64,000 nt of DNA from Pegoplata infirma (GCA_963921195.1 OY992539.1:102742964-102806963), one strand, 5' to 3'; positions 43,986 to 56,300 are shown, counted from the stretch's first letter. A program made the numbers and translations. Notes: generated from the letters alone by a model not told the origin.

Positions 43986-46125
43986 TCTATATATATAAAG
44001 TAGTTACGTGACTGACTGACTGATGACTGACTGACATACTAATCACGCATCATCCCACAGCCCAAACCACTTAAGCTAGAGTCTTGAAATTTGGATTGTA
44101 GTTTCACCTCCCGGAATACATATCCGCTAAGGCTGGGTTCTTGGAAATGTTGATTTTAAGGGGTAAAAACGAAGGGTTGAAAAAGGGGAAAAAGCGACTA
44201 CTTTGGTACTTTTTATTTTTTCTGAAAAAAAATCAAATTAATTTGAAATTTGAAATAACGAAAAAACATACTTTTGAAATAACGAAAAAAAAGTACTTTC
44301 TGGAAATTCGGGTTCCTAATGGTAAAAAGGGGTAAAAAATTGTACTTTGGTACTTTTTAAAATTTTTGAAATTAAGGTCCTACAAAAATATTAAAATTTG
44401 CAATGGTGGTTCCAACAACTGAAAAAATTCTGAAAACGTACTTTTCCGAATTTCCGATTCCAAGGGGGGTAAAAAAGCGAGTACTTTGGTACTTTTTATT
44501 TTTTCTAAAAAAAAATCCTATTAATTCGAAAATTGGAATGTAGGATCCTCTAACGGGAAAACATTCCCAAAAAAAAGTACTTTCTGGAAATTCGGATTCC
44601 TAAGGGTAAAAAGGGGTAAAAAATTGTACTTTGGTACTTTTTATATTTTTTGAAATTAAAGTCCTACAAAAAAAATTTAAATTTGTAATGTTGTTTCCAA
44701 CAACGAAAAAAATTCTGAAAAAGTACTTTTAAGAAATACCGATTCTAATGGGGTAAAAAGCGAGCACTTTGGTACTTTTTATTTTTTCTGAAAAAAAAAA
44801 ATTCTATTAATTTGAAAATTGGAATGTAGGATCCTCTAACGGAAAAACATTCCCCCAAAAAAGTACTTTCTGGAAATTCAGACTCCTAAGGGTAAAAAGT
44901 GGTAAAAATGGAAGTTTGGTACTTTTTATACCTTCATCCACCTTCATCTTCAATATATATAAAGTAGTTACGTGACTGTCTCACTGACTGACTGACTGAC
45001 ATACTAATCACGCATCATCTCACCCAAACCACTGAAGCTAGAGTCTTGAAATTTGGATTGTAGTTTCACCTCCAGGAATACATATCCGCTAAGGCTGGGT
45101 TCTTGGAAATGTTGATTTTAAGGGGCAAAAACGAAGGGTTAAAAAAGGGGGAAAAGCGACTACTTTGGTACTTTTCATTTTTTCTGAAAAAAAATCGAAT
45201 TAATTTGAAATTTGAAATAACGAAAAAACATACTTTTGAAATAACGAAAAAAAAGTACTTTCTGGAAATTCGGGTTCCTAAGGGTAAAAAGGGGTAAAAA
45301 ATGGTACTTTGGTACTTTTTAAATTTTTTGAAATTAAGGTCCTACAAAAATATTAAAATTGCAATGGTGGTTCCAACAACGGAAAAAATTCTGAAAACAT
45401 ACTTTTTCGAAATTCCGATTCTAAGGGGGGTAAAAAAGCGAGTACTTTGGTACTTTTTATTTTTTCTACAAAAAATCCCATTTAATTTGAAAATTGGAAT
45501 GTAGGATCCTCTAACGGAAAAACATTCCCAAAAAAAGTACTTTCTGGAAATTCGGAATCCTATGGGTTAAAAGTGGTAAAAATTTGTACTTTGGTACTTT
45601 CTAAATTTTTTGAAATTAAGGTATGTACTACAAAAAAAATATTACAATGTTAGTTCCAACAACGGGAAAAATTCTGAAAAAGTATTTTTTCGAAATTCCG
45701 ATTCTAAGGGGGGTAAAAAAGTGTATTTTGCTACTTATTATAATTCCTGAAATAATGGTCCTAGAAACTTTAAATTTGGAATGCATGGTCATTTAGCGAA
45801 AAAAGATTTCTAATGAAGGCAAAGAATTTTCTGTTTTTTTAGCGTATGTAAGCGCATATTCGGAACGGAATGAAAGCCACATAGGACTAATCGGATTGGA
45901 ACAGGGAATCAAATGGAATAAAACAGGGAACGGAATGGGGATTTGAAATTTGGAATGTAGGTACGCCTCCCAAAATATTGATTCGTTTAAGGCTGAGTTT
46001 TTGGAAATGTTGATTCTAGGGAATAGGAATAGGAATCTATGGAATAGGGTATTTTGGTACTTTTTATATTTCCACAATCCACTGAAGCTAGAGACTTGAA
46101 ATTTGGAATATATATCTATGGGGGT

Positions 46126-46690
46126 TTAGATTAGAATAACTTTATTGAGTATATAAAAAACAAATAAAGCAGTAAAAGGCATTGACATAGTGTCGTCAGC
46201 CTATATAATTACAAATGTGTTTAAACAATATTTCAGTGTTTGATAAGTTTTAAGCTTCATATTCTGTAAGCAAAAATTTTCGGTAACTTAAGGCATTTAT
46301 TATAAAATTTGCTAGGTTTTTCCAGTTACAACCGTCGCATGTTCCGTTTAATAAACTTATTAGCGTATTTTGATCAAAATTATTTTTTCCGAAAAAGCGA
46401 ACCCTAAATTCTCTAAGTATCGGGCATGTTCCCATAAAGTGTAACAAATTTTCATCTTCGCCCATGTTACATAAATTGCAGATAGAAGAAGTGTTACTAT
46501 TAAACATACATTTTCTTAGAGGCAGCGTGTCGTGCTTTAACAATGGCAGATATTTCGTTTATTGACAAATATTCTTCAAGTATGTATGTCAAACCCATAG
46601 CAGGAGTGAGGTGCTTGTAAATACGCCTTTTACTGCTTTATTTGTTTTTTATATACTCAATAAAGTTATTCTAATCTAAATCTAAATCTA
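46126..46690. mobile_element. LINE insertion with two outward-facing 3' ends and 12-bp target duplication
   Basis: ATCTATGGGGGT occurs at 46114-46125 and 46691-46702, and the neighbouring Helitron text resumes across it. Both ends carry the same roughly 55-bp sequence in inverted orientation ('gccttttactgctttatttg...caataaagttattctaatct'), which is the 3' end of the LINE. The right end has an extra (TCTAAA)-type tail. Confidence 0.8.
46250..46543 (-). pseudogene. C-terminal fragment of a non-LTR reverse transcriptase polyprotein
   Basis: A 97-aa minus-strand frame containing CNLCNMGEDENLLHFMGTCP, a C-x2-C-x9-H-x4-C zinc-knuckle-like motif typical of the C-terminus of LINE pol proteins, followed by IL.EFR...FG and a NFI..A..YRK tail. 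It stops at 46250, about 70 bp before the element's 3' terminal repeat. The reverse transcriptase core and everything upstream are missing. I cannot assign it to a clade. A host zinc-knuckle protein is unlikely, given the target duplication and 3' tail around it. Confidence 0.7.
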
Positions 46691-48809
46691 ATCTATGGGG
46701 GTAAAACGGGTAAAAAAGGTATTTTGATACTTTTTATATATACTTAAATAATGGTTTTATTAGCTTGAAATTTTGGTTGTAGCATCCCATGCTTGAATAA
46801 GGGTCATAAGAACTTAAAAAGGAATGTAGGGTCCAATGAGAGAAAAAACTATGAAAAATATACTTTTTTGGAAATTCCGATTCCGATCTAAGGGGATAAA
46901 ATCGAGTACTATGGTACCTTTTTTTTCTGAAATAATTATGATGGAAATTTGGAATGTAAGATTGTCTAGCGAAATAAAATATTCCCAAAAGAAAAACTTT
47001 TGGAAATTCTGATTCCTAAGGAAATTAATAAAAAAGGGAATTATATATTCTTAAATAATGAGCCTAACTTGAAATTTTCCTCTAACGGGAAAAAATCCCC
47101 CTAAAAATTTTTTCTTGGTACTGTATATATTTTCTTAAATAGAGGTCATAAAAACTTAAAATTAGGAATTTAGGATCCAACAAGAGAAAAAAAATCTGTA
47201 AAAAGTACTTTTTCGAAATTTCGATTCTAAGGGAGTAAAAACGAGCTCTTTGGTACTTTTCATATTATCTGAAATAATGGTACTGGAAACTTGAAATTTG
47301 GAACGTAGGATCGTCTAGCGAAAAAAAAACATTCGCAAAAGATTTTTTTTTTCAAATTCTGATTCCTAAGGAGTTAAAGGGGTACTTTATAAATTTTTTG
47401 AAACAAAATAAGGGTAAAATTATTATTTTTAATGATCTGATCCATAGAAACTCTTTTGTTCTTTAACGGATACTATTCGGAAAGGAATGAACACCACATT
47501 GAACAAAATTGAATGGAACAGGGAACCAAATTGAATAGAACATGGAACGAAATGGAATGAAACTGGAAACGAATTCAATTGAAAATGTTTTCAATTTTTT
47601 TTTACTAAAATTTTTTTGTACTAAAATTTTTTTATCAATTAATTTTTCAGTATTTTTTTTTTTTTTTTTTTCATTCATACATATTTGTTCATATTTTTAC
47701 AAAATTTGTTCATTCAATTTTTGACTCAAAGTTTTATTTACTCAATTGTTTTTTGCTCAAATTAATAAATCAATGTTTTTTTTTTTTTTTGATAACATAA
47801 GACCGTCTTAAAGTTGACGAAATGGTTATTTTATCAACTGATGTATTTGGTATTTATGGTAAATGTTGTGATCATCATAAGCACAGTTTTTGTAAAGGAT
47901 TAAGAGATATATAAAGATTACTTAGCGAAAAGTTCCAAATATGGGTCATTTATTATCATTATGAAATTTTTCTGTATTTACGGGCAACAAAATACCCTGC
48001 GCACGCTAGTATTGAATAAGCCCATACACACAAAAAATTATTGGATAACAATTTTCAATTAAATCTATTGATCAACAAAATTCAAATAAGTCAATCAATG
48101 TTTTGATTAAAATTTTTAATAATTTCTTAAACTGTCGAATTACAAATTTTCAACATACCAGATTTTTTTTTTCGCTTTAATTTATTTAAATAGATTAATT
48201 AAAAAAATATAAAATAATCGGGTTTTACTTTTTTTATTGTTGGCAACATATTGGAAAGCAAAAAATATGAATTTTTTGATAATTTTGTCATAAGCCTACA
48301 ATTCATTTGTTAAATCCAATGTTGGCAATCGATACCTTTTCAATACCGTTATCCGTTTCAAAACCCTTTAAATTGAATACCGGTACCAATACCAATACCG
48401 AAACTCAGTTTTGGTATCGGATACCGGTATCCAAAAACCTTTTCCTTCGGTACCGGTACATACCGGTATTGAAACGGTTTTTCCTAAAAAACCATGTTTT
48501 TTTACAAAAAAAAATTAATTGAAAATTTTTAATTTTTTTGGTTTTTGTAAATAAAAAATCGTACTCCAAATGCCTCCCCGAAATCTCATAAAAATCAAAA
48601 AATCTTTGGGCACCCACATCGTGGATTAAGTAAAAATTTCCAAAAAAATCATACTTCAACCGCTATGCGGGAGCAGAGGAAAATTATTGATTTTCACGAA
48701 ATTTTTTTTGGAGTTATTTGGACTATCAATGGAAACTTTCTGAACCCCTTAGTATAGTTTAGCTTTTTGGAGATTTTTATTTAATCCGCGATGTGGTTGC
48801 CCAAGGACA

Positions 48810-49612
48810 TCGTGGTTCAAAAATGATTAGCAAAACCGTGAATTTCAAATTGGTTTCACCTTTAGTTCACATGTTAAAAAAACCCGTTAAACCAGCTTTA
48901 AAAACATTGAAGAGTCAGAAAAATATTTTACAAAGTATTTTTGTCGCTGACAAATATTTTTACAATTAATCACAAAAAAAAACTTACACTCGGATAAAAA
49001 TTACTAAAAAAAGTTTTTTTCTCAAAACAAAAAATAGAAAACTATCACTTAACCCATTACTGCCTGCCCATAGATCGGCTCGTACGATTTTGAAGAAATT
49101 TTGATATGTGCACCTGGAAGACCACAGAAGTTGCTAGAAAAAATTAAAAAAAATTTACCTCAGCTCCGACCTGAGATATGACATGGGTATTAGACCGTGT
49201 AATTTTTTACTTTTATTTTTTGTTTGAGCTGAAAGGTGTCTAAAAAGTTTCTATTGGGTGTCAAAATAACTCCAATAAATTTTCGTGAAAACCAAAATTG
49301 TCCTTACCCCCCCGCATCACGTTTTAGGTTCACTTTTCCTGAGTATTTTCGATTAAGAAAAATCTTCAATTTTTGTCAGTGAAAAACAAAAGTTAAACAA
49401 AACAAAAAAAAATCTTGTTAAACGTTCACATTTAGCCCAATCTCTTCTCTTTTTTATGAAAAAAGAATTAGCCCGATATCTTCCATCTAGCCCGCGCTAA
49501 ATTTTTTTAAGTATAAATACTTTTTTGGGTATTTAATTACCCATTAGGCAGGAATGGGTTAAAGGGCACTGTGGAGGGTATTCATGGATTCGGCTAAGTC
49601 GAATTTAACTTT
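48810..49612 (+). mobile_element. DINE-1-like 3' fragment split by a piggyBac-type MITE
   Basis: 'ggttcaaaaatgattagcaaaaccgtgaatttca' at 48823 matches the 24960/62670 part of copies A and B. 'gtggagggtattcatggattcgg' and the stem-loop ATTCGGCTAAGTCGAAT at 49570-49605 match their 3' ends. The head and GTCY block are missing. Confidence 0.65.
49053..49558. mobile_element. piggyBac-type MITE with TTAA target duplication
   Basis: Left end CCCATTACTGCCTGC after TTAA (49049-49052); right end GGCAGGAATGGG before TTAA (49559-49562). CCC-starting termini and TTAA target sites are diagnostic of piggyBac. 506 bp, no coding similarity. Confidence 0.85.
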
Positions 49613-50930
49613 TCTACATATTTTTTTTACATATTTTTTTTACTTTTCTTAACCCATTTTGGACCAAGACTAAATTTTTTTTTTTTTAAATCTTGTCAAA
49701 CAAATTTTCAATGTGCCGTTATCCCAGAAAAGCCTGCATTTCAACTTTTTATGCAATTTTAATGTTTAGATTTGTTTATTTGATGTTTTAGTAATTTATT
49801 TCATTATTTTCAAAATCAGTAGTTTTAAAATAATTCAAATTAGTGGAATTTGATAAAAAATTAAATCTAAAAAAATTTTAAAATAATCAAAAAAATTAAA
49901 AGCCGAAAATCAAAAAAATGGTAAATCTTCGTTTTAGCTTGAAACAATTTCTGTGCTGATTTGCATTGCATTTCATGGACATATAAATTGCGGAGGTCAA
50001 GTGGGGATATTTTTTTTAATTGCAGAAAGATGAGACTTAACATTCGTACCCATATTTATCTGAAATTCCACCTTTTTCATACAAAAATACTGTTAAACAA
50101 CTGACAAATTTTTATGTCAGAAAAACTTCAAAGGCCTGCACTTTGATCAAGGGGATAAGAAAATTACAGTTTTCTCGGCCCGACTCCTTTTGTAGGTGTG
50201 GACCGGCGACCCCCTAAAAAACGCTATTTTAATTTTTTTTTTCACATTTTTAAGGGCATTTTAGCAAAAATGCTAAAAATAAATACGTAAATACGTGTTT
50301 AGTATTAAAATTGAAAAAAAAAAAAAAATTTAAGTTTTAATGCGTTTTTTATATTTGTATAGTTTTTTTTCGATAATACCGGTACGTACCGGAATCGACG
50401 TTTCGGTATCGGTAATACCGTAACCGATTCAACTCAAATACCGTAACCGATACCGATACCGAAATAAATAAAAAAACGATACCAATACCGATATCGATAC
50501 CGTTATTCGTTTCGATTGCCAACCTTGGTTAAATCAATCATTATATTGATTGACTATAAATAAAAAATTTATCAATCTTTTGATCAAAATCGAAAAAAAT
50601 GTTTGATTAAAAACATTTTCAATCAATCACCTACAATTTGATGATTGGTATAACAATTTTTTTTTATTGGAGGAATTTCAATCAAAAAATTGATTGAATC
50701 CGCGTTTTTGTTGATTGAAATTCGTTTCAAATTTTTTCTGTGTAACTTTTTTCTACATTTCATGGGTTAATTATGACACAGGTACTATATTAAGTCAACT
50801 TTATTTAGAAAAAACAACAGATTTTGTTCTTTAAAAACTCGAAGCAATTTTCGTTTGAGAATACTCAGGTGACAGTGATCATCCCTTAAAAAAATGAATT
50901 TGTAGTCTAATGTTAATATTTACAAAAAAA

Positions 50931-51621
50931 ACAAGTGAGAGTGTTAAATTCGGCTATGCCGAATCTATGATACCCTCCAACATGTTAAAACATATAAAAA
51001 ATCTAGGGTCGTTTTTTTTTGTGGGGGGGCTCGGTGGGAGTGGGGGATACTTTCACCATCGCGATAAATGTTAACTAATTTATTTATTATGCTTTTTGCA
51101 ATTTAGTAATACCATTTTCTCATTATTTTAATGATTTTTTAAAACAACGCCCACAAAAGGGGACGGACAGAAAAAAACTAAAATTTCCAGACCCCTGGGT
51201 CTAAGTGCAGGAGTTTAAACCCTTTCTGACATAAAAAGGGTTCATTTGTTTAACAAAAATGGCAAAAAAGATGTAAAAATGTCGTTTTTTTAAGAGGTTT
51301 TTTTAGTTCGTTAAGGGGGAACTTTTTCCCCCTGGCCCGATTTTGCCCATTTCCGAACTTAACTGGCCTATGAACATTAGACATATTCTTGCCAATTTTC
51401 AGGGGTCTAGCTCTTTTATTTTGGACTGAATCGTGTTTTATACAGACGGACGGACGGACGGACGGACGGACGGACGGACGGACGGACATTCATAGAACGA
51501 CTTAGAATCGATCATAGATCAATAATATATATACTTTATGGGGTCCCCGACCGATATTTTTATGCGTTACAAACGGAATGACAAAGTGAGTATACCCCCA
51601 TACTGTGGTTGGAGGGTATAA
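50931..51621 (-). mobile_element. DINE-1-like element, minus orientation, complete
   Basis: On the minus strand it begins near 51621 with ATACCCTCCAACCACAGTATGGGGG, then TTTGTCATTCCGTTTG and ACCCCATAAAGTATATATATT. A (GTCC)n block follows (51443-51487 as complement), and the stem-loop GATTCGGCATAGCCGAAT with ACACTCTCACTTGTTT ends it at 50931. It is the closest relative of 63002-63727. ORFs across it translate the microsatellite. Confidence 0.8.
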
Positions 51622-52186
51622 AAAACATACAAAAACTTAGTTTGTATTAAAGGTTACATATGGGGAGGTTGTTTTGGAAACAATTTAAATAAAGCAACAG
51701 TAACATCGCGTAGATGGGATACAACATTTTTTTGTATACCTACCCTATGTTAAAAAAGTATTAAGACTTTAAAACAACTCATGAAGCTAGTAAAAAATGC
51801 AAAAGATGAGAAAGGTTATTAAATTAAATGGGGAAAACAAATACTTTTAAAGGCACGACAAAATCATGATTATGAATAGTGAACAGTGGTCAAATGAACA
51901 AAATTTAATTAAAAAGCATAATTACGCTAAAAAATATTTTCGTCCATTCCATTAGATATTGTCCATTTCATGAGAAATTGCCCATTGCATGAAAACCCCC
52001 CTAGAAAAATGTTGGTGGGTAAAAAATTATAATGGTCGTTTCCAATTTTTACCCCTCTAGGGGGCCACCTTTAAGCGGGTTTAAAAAAAAAAGTTGTAAA
52101 AAATAAAATGCATTGTCTGGTAACCCCCTTAATGGTTGAAGATAAATTTTAGGTATGTTCTGAAAAAACTTTGGAGTTGAAAAACT
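51622..52186. other. No gene seen
   Basis: AT-rich sequence with 'ccattccattagatattgtccatttcatgagaaattgccc', reminiscent of decayed repeat DNA. No boundaries visible. Confidence 0.45.
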
Positions 52187-52581
52187 ATTGGGGGTCGGTC
52201 ATACATTTGAGGTAGGATCATTTTTATCGGTATAATCCGTATAGTAAAGCCCCCTTAGGGAGTGGAGTTAGGGCTAAGGTATGTTTGGAAAAAATGTAAG
52301 GGAGGGAAAATTAATGTTGACTCCGGGACAGTTGTAAGCTTTTTTGTGTTGGGAATGTAGGTGAACAAATTCACAAAAAGCACAACAACTGCACCGGAAT
52401 CGGCAAAAACAAGTTAAATTGTGAAATCTTTTCACCCTAGCATTTTTTCCAAACATAACTTAGCCCTATATAAACTGCCTAAGATGGCTTTCATACGAAA
52501 ACAAAATTTTTATAAAAATTGCTCCTACCGATATAACTTTCTCAAGAGTGTCTCAAATGTATGACCGACCCCCAATATTTT
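52187..52581. mobile_element. Foldback element abutting a Helitron H2 body
   Basis: Outer arms 'attgggggtcggtcatacatttgag' and 'ctcaaatgtatgaccgacccccaat'. Nested inner arms 'agggctaaggtatgtttggaaaaaatg' (52270) and 'cattttttccaaacataacttagccct' (52440). It joins Helitron text immediately at 52582. Confidence 0.8.
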
Positions 52582-54131
52582 TTGGAAATGTTGATTTAAA
52601 GGGGTTAAAACGTTGAAAAAGGGAAAAAGCGAGTACTTTGGTACTTTTTAATTATTTCTGAAAAAAATTCAATTAATTTGAAATTCGAAATATAGGATCC
52701 TATAACGGAAAAACATTCCCAAAAAAAGGACTTTCTGGAAATTCGGATTTCTAACGGTAAAAAGGGGAAAAAATGGTACTTTGGTACTTTTTATATTTTT
52801 TGAAATTAAGTACCTACAAAAATATTAAAATTTGCAATGGTGGTTCCAACAACGGAAAAAATTCAGAAAACGTACTTTTTCGAAGTTCCGATTCTAAGGA
52901 TAAAAAAGCGATTACTTTGGTACTTTTTATTTTTTCTGAAAAAAATAATCCTATTAATTCAAAAATTAGAATGAAGGATCCTCTAACGGAAAAACATTCC
53001 CAAAAAAATAACTTTCTGGAAATTCGGATTCCTAAGGGTAAAGGGGGTAAAAAATTGTACTTTGGTACCTTTTTTGTTTTTTGAAATTTAAGTCTTACAA
53101 AAAAATTAAAATTTGCAATGTTTTTTCCAACAACGAAAAAAAAACCGAAAAAGTACTTTTTCAAAATACCGATTCTAAGGGGGTAAAAAGCGAGCACTTT
53201 GGTACTTTTTATTTTTTCTAAAAAAATCCTATTAATTTGACAATTGGAATGGAAGATCCTGTAACATAAAAACATTCCCAAAAAGTACTTTCTGGAAATT
53301 TGGACTCCTTAGGGTGAAAAGTTGTAAAAAAATGTACTTTGGTACTTTCTAAATTTTTTCAAATTAAGGTCTTACAAAAAAATATTAAAATATTAGTTCC
53401 AACAACGGGACAAATTCGGAAAAAGTACTTTTTTGAAATTCCGATTCTAAGGGTGGGTAAAAAAAGTGTATTTTGGTACTTATTATAATTCCTGAAATAA
53501 TGGTACTGGAAACATTAATTTTGGAATGCATGGTCATCTAGCGAAAAAAGATTTCTAAAAAAGGCAAAGAATTTTTGGTTTTTTAGCGCATGCAAGCGCA
53601 TATTCGGAACGGAATGAAAGCCACATAGGACTAATCGGAATGGAACAGGGAATTAAATGGAATAAAACAGGGAACGAAATGGGGACTTGAAATTTGGAAT
53701 GTAGGTGCGCCTCCAGAAATATAGATCCTTTAAGGCTGTGTTTTTGGAAATGTTGATTCTAGGGAATAGGGGTAAAAAATTTATTTTGGTACTATTTATA
53801 TTTCCACAAACCACTGAAGCTAGGAGACTTGAAATTTGGAATATAAATGCACCTCCCGGAAAACAGGTCCCCTAAGGCTTGGGTTTTGGAAGTGTTGATT
53901 CTAATGGGGAAAAATGTGCAAAAACAGGTACGTTAGTACTTTTTATAGTTTCGCAAACCAATGAAGCTAGAGATTTGAAATTTGAGATGTAGCTGTATCT
54001 CCAGGAATATAGATCCACTAAGGCTGGGTTTTTTGAAATAATGATATTATGGAGGTATAACGGGTAAAAAAGTTATTTTGGTACTTTTTATATACATATA
54101 CTAAAATAATGGTTTTATTAGCTTGAAATTA

Positions 54132-54378
54132 CACACAGAAAAATAAATTGCCAACTGAATTTTTCAGTTGAAGCAACTCCAAATTTGGTTGTTGCTACTT
54201 AAATATGCTGTGACTAATATATTTTATGATTGCTTCAACTAAAAGTCAGTTATATCAACGTTATTCAGTTGTGACTACCGATATTAAATTGCGACAGCCT
54301 ATATATGAGTGATTCAACCTAATTTTAGTTACATTAACTGACTTTCAGTTGGCAATTGGCAAATTTGTTTTCTGTGTG
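54132..54378. mobile_element. 247-bp MITE with TA target duplication and paralogous empty site
   Basis: Termini CACACAGAAAA and TTTTCTGTGTG between TA dinucleotides (54130-54131, 54379-54380). The inner arms carry 'ttgccaactgaa' and 'ttcagttggcaa' types. The uninterrupted paralogue reads 'gcttgaaattttggttgtagcatcccatgc' at 46764. The termini resemble the MITE at 48027. Confidence 0.9.
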
Positions 54379-55481
54379 TACGAATGTAGCATCCCATGCA
54401 TAAATAAAGGTCATAAAAAGTTAATATTAGGAATGTATGACCCAACAACTGAAAAAACCTATGAAAAATGTACTTTTTGGAAATTCCGATTCCGATCTAA
54501 GGGGATAAAACGAGTACTATGGTACCTTTTATATTTTCTGAAATAATTATGATAAAAAATTTGGAGTGTAGCGAAATAAAATATTCCCAAAAAATAACTT
54601 TTGGAAATTCTAATTCTTAAAGAAATTAATTCAAAAAGGGAATTATATATTCTTAAATTTAATGTAGCATCCTCTAACGGAAAAAAGTCCCCCAAAAAAA
54701 TACTTTTTGGTACTGTTTATATTTTCTTAAATAGAGGTCATAAAAACTTAAATTAGGAATGTAGAATCCAACAACAGAAAAAAAATCTGTAATAAGTACT
54801 TTTTTGAAATTTCGATTCTTAGGGAGTAAAAACGAGCATTTTGGTACTTTTCATATTATCTGAAATAATGGTACTGGAAACTTGAAATTTGGAATTTAGG
54901 ACCGGAGCGAAAAAAAAACATTCCCAAAAGATTTTTTTTTTTAATTCTGATTCCTAAGGAGTTAAAGGGGTACTTTTCTTTCTTCAACAAAATAAGGGGC
55001 AAAATGATTATTTTTAATTTCATGATCTTATACCTAGAAACTCTTTTGTTCTTTAACGGATACTATCCGAAAAGGAATGAACACCACATTGAACGAAATT
55101 GAATGGAGCAGGTAACCAAATGGTAGAACATGGAACAAAATGGAATTTAACTGGGAACGAATTCAAATGAAAATGTTTTCATTTGTTTTTTTTATTTTAA
55201 TTTTGTTTTTACTTAAATTTTTTTTTACTAAAATTTGTTTATTAATTAATTTTTTAGTAATTTTTTGTTTCATTAATACATATTTGTTCATATTTTTACA
55301 AAATTTTTTCATTTAGTTTTTGACTCAAAGTTTTGTTTACTCAATTTTTTTTCCCCCTCAAATTAATAAATCAATGTTTTTTTTAATAACATAAGACCGT
55401 CTTAAAGTTGACGTTGTATTTATTATATCAACTAATGTATTTGGTATTTTATTGTAAGTGTTGTAAAGGATTAAGACATAT

Positions 55482-55557
55482 CGTCACCTTTGAATTGGTT
55501 TGCTCTATAGGATGGCAAAAACCCCATCCTATGGAGCAAACCAATTCTCAGGTGACG
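55482..55557. mobile_element. 76-bp perfect-hairpin insertion with ATAT duplication
   Basis: CGTCACCTTTGAATTGGTTT...AAACCAATTCTCAGGTGACG forms a stem of about 35 bp with very few mismatches and a loop of about 6 nt. ATAT is present on both sides (55478-55481, 55558-55561). The paralogue at 47900 reads 'ttaagagatatataaag' without it. Confidence 0.8.
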
Positions 55558-55649
55558 ATATATAAACATAGCGAAAAGTTCCAAAAATGGGTCATTTATT
55601 ATCATTATAAAATTTTTCTGTATTTACGGCAACAAAATCCCACGCTATT

Positions 55650-56300
55650 ATAATATATAGAAATTCATTCTACTTTTTAAACAGCTTCCAACTACTTCCC
55701 GGAGTAGTTCTTATCTACCGCATATCTACACTCCAAAAAAATGTAAAATGACAAGAAAGGCTTATTATTTTTAGTTGTGATACTTCCTGCTTGACGAGAA
55801 TTCCTAATAATTTTACAATCTTTTTACCAATAAAATTGTAAATTTGCAACTTTTTTGACGCGATAAAATTTACAGGGAATTCTCGTAACTTATAGGTTTT
55901 TTGCTACCTTATATTTACGAAAAATACTAAAAACATTTTTTTTTAATTGTACAAACTTTTTACCAATAATTTGTTAATGTATCACTTTTTTGGTACAATA
56001 ACACTTAAAAGGAATTCTCATGAATTCCCTAGATTTTTTTTTGTAAAGTTATCTTGGAAATTTGTAAAATTAAAAAAGGATTGTAAAATTATCGAACATT
56101 TTTTGTTGAAAAACAAGGAAACTGACATATATTGGTAAATTAGGATTACGAGATTTTTTCTAGTAAAGTGTAGTTTTATTTTTAGCTACCTCTTATTATA
56201 TGAGAATTTTTAATAATACTGTTAGCTTTTTTGTAATTTTACAAGCTTTTTTACTAATAAAACTGTAAATTTACAACTTTTTTGCCACGAAAATTACATG
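55650..56300. repeat. CCCAGC-arm fragment and 'ttttaccaataa' repeat patch
   Basis: 55690-55735 matches the arm at 14770-14880 ('ccaactacttcc.cggagtagttcttatctac'). From 55790, phrases 'ctttttaccaataaaattgtaaatttgcaac' recur three times, as in 42660-42760. Confidence 0.55.

Larger units (their letters stand above)
43986..48009 (+). mobile_element. 4-kb non-autonomous Helitron, family H2, both ends present
   Basis: Starts TCTATATATATAAAGTAGTT after an A, with a (GACT)n tract and 'gcccaaaccacttaagctagagtcttg'. It ends GCGCACGCTAG followed by T. A second head at about 44948 ('tatatataaagtagttacgtgactg') begins a near copy of 44020-44340, so the first 960 bp is a tandem truncated copy. The body repeats 'ggggtaaaaa...tactttggtacttttta' units. 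The paralogous body at 52582-55649 aligns from about 44150 to 48009. It contains the LINE insert at 46126-46690. ORFs of 60-97 aa inside are repeat translations except 46250-46543. Confidence 0.8.
48317..50527. mobile_element. hAT-type non-autonomous element with ATACCGATACC arms
   Basis: Termini CAATGTTGGCAATCGA and TCGATTGCCAACCTTG (15 of 16 paired), flanked by the perfect 8-bp duplication GTTAAATC (48309-48316 and 50528-50535). Subterminal arms 48340-48480 and 50380-50520 are ATACCGGTATCGATACC-rich on both sides. No hAT coding sequence was found in the interior. It carries a DINE-1-like fragment that in turn contains a piggyBac-type MITE. Confidence 0.88.
48027..50742. mobile_element. TA-flanked MITE (CACACAAAAAATT) hosting a nested stack
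   Basis: Left end CACACAAAAAATT preceded by TA; right end AATTTTTTCTGTG followed by TA (12 of 13 positions inverted-complementary). The arms are rich in 'gattgattaaa' and 'tcaatcaat'. The hAT-like element 48317-50527 is inserted in it. Confidence 0.75.
52582..55649 (+). mobile_element. Helitron H2 body, head missing, decayed 3' end
   Basis: Parallel to 44150-48009 over its whole length, including 'gcatattcggaacggaatgaaagccacat' (53598, 45859) and 'aacaaaatcccacgcta' at the end, where CTAG is degraded to CTAT. It contains two clean insertions absent from the paralogue (54132-54378 and 55482-55557) and lacks the LINE insert found there. ORFs are repeat translations. Confidence 0.75.

Noticed and set aside
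46250..46543. Host zinc-knuckle protein
   Set aside because: It lies inside a 565-bp insert with a target duplication and a LINE 3' tail, and the motif is typical of LINE pol C-termini.
52773..53281. ORFs of 103 and 155 aa on opposite strands
   Set aside because: Both span Helitron H2 body repeats. Their peptides repeat with the DNA unit and no known domain is present.
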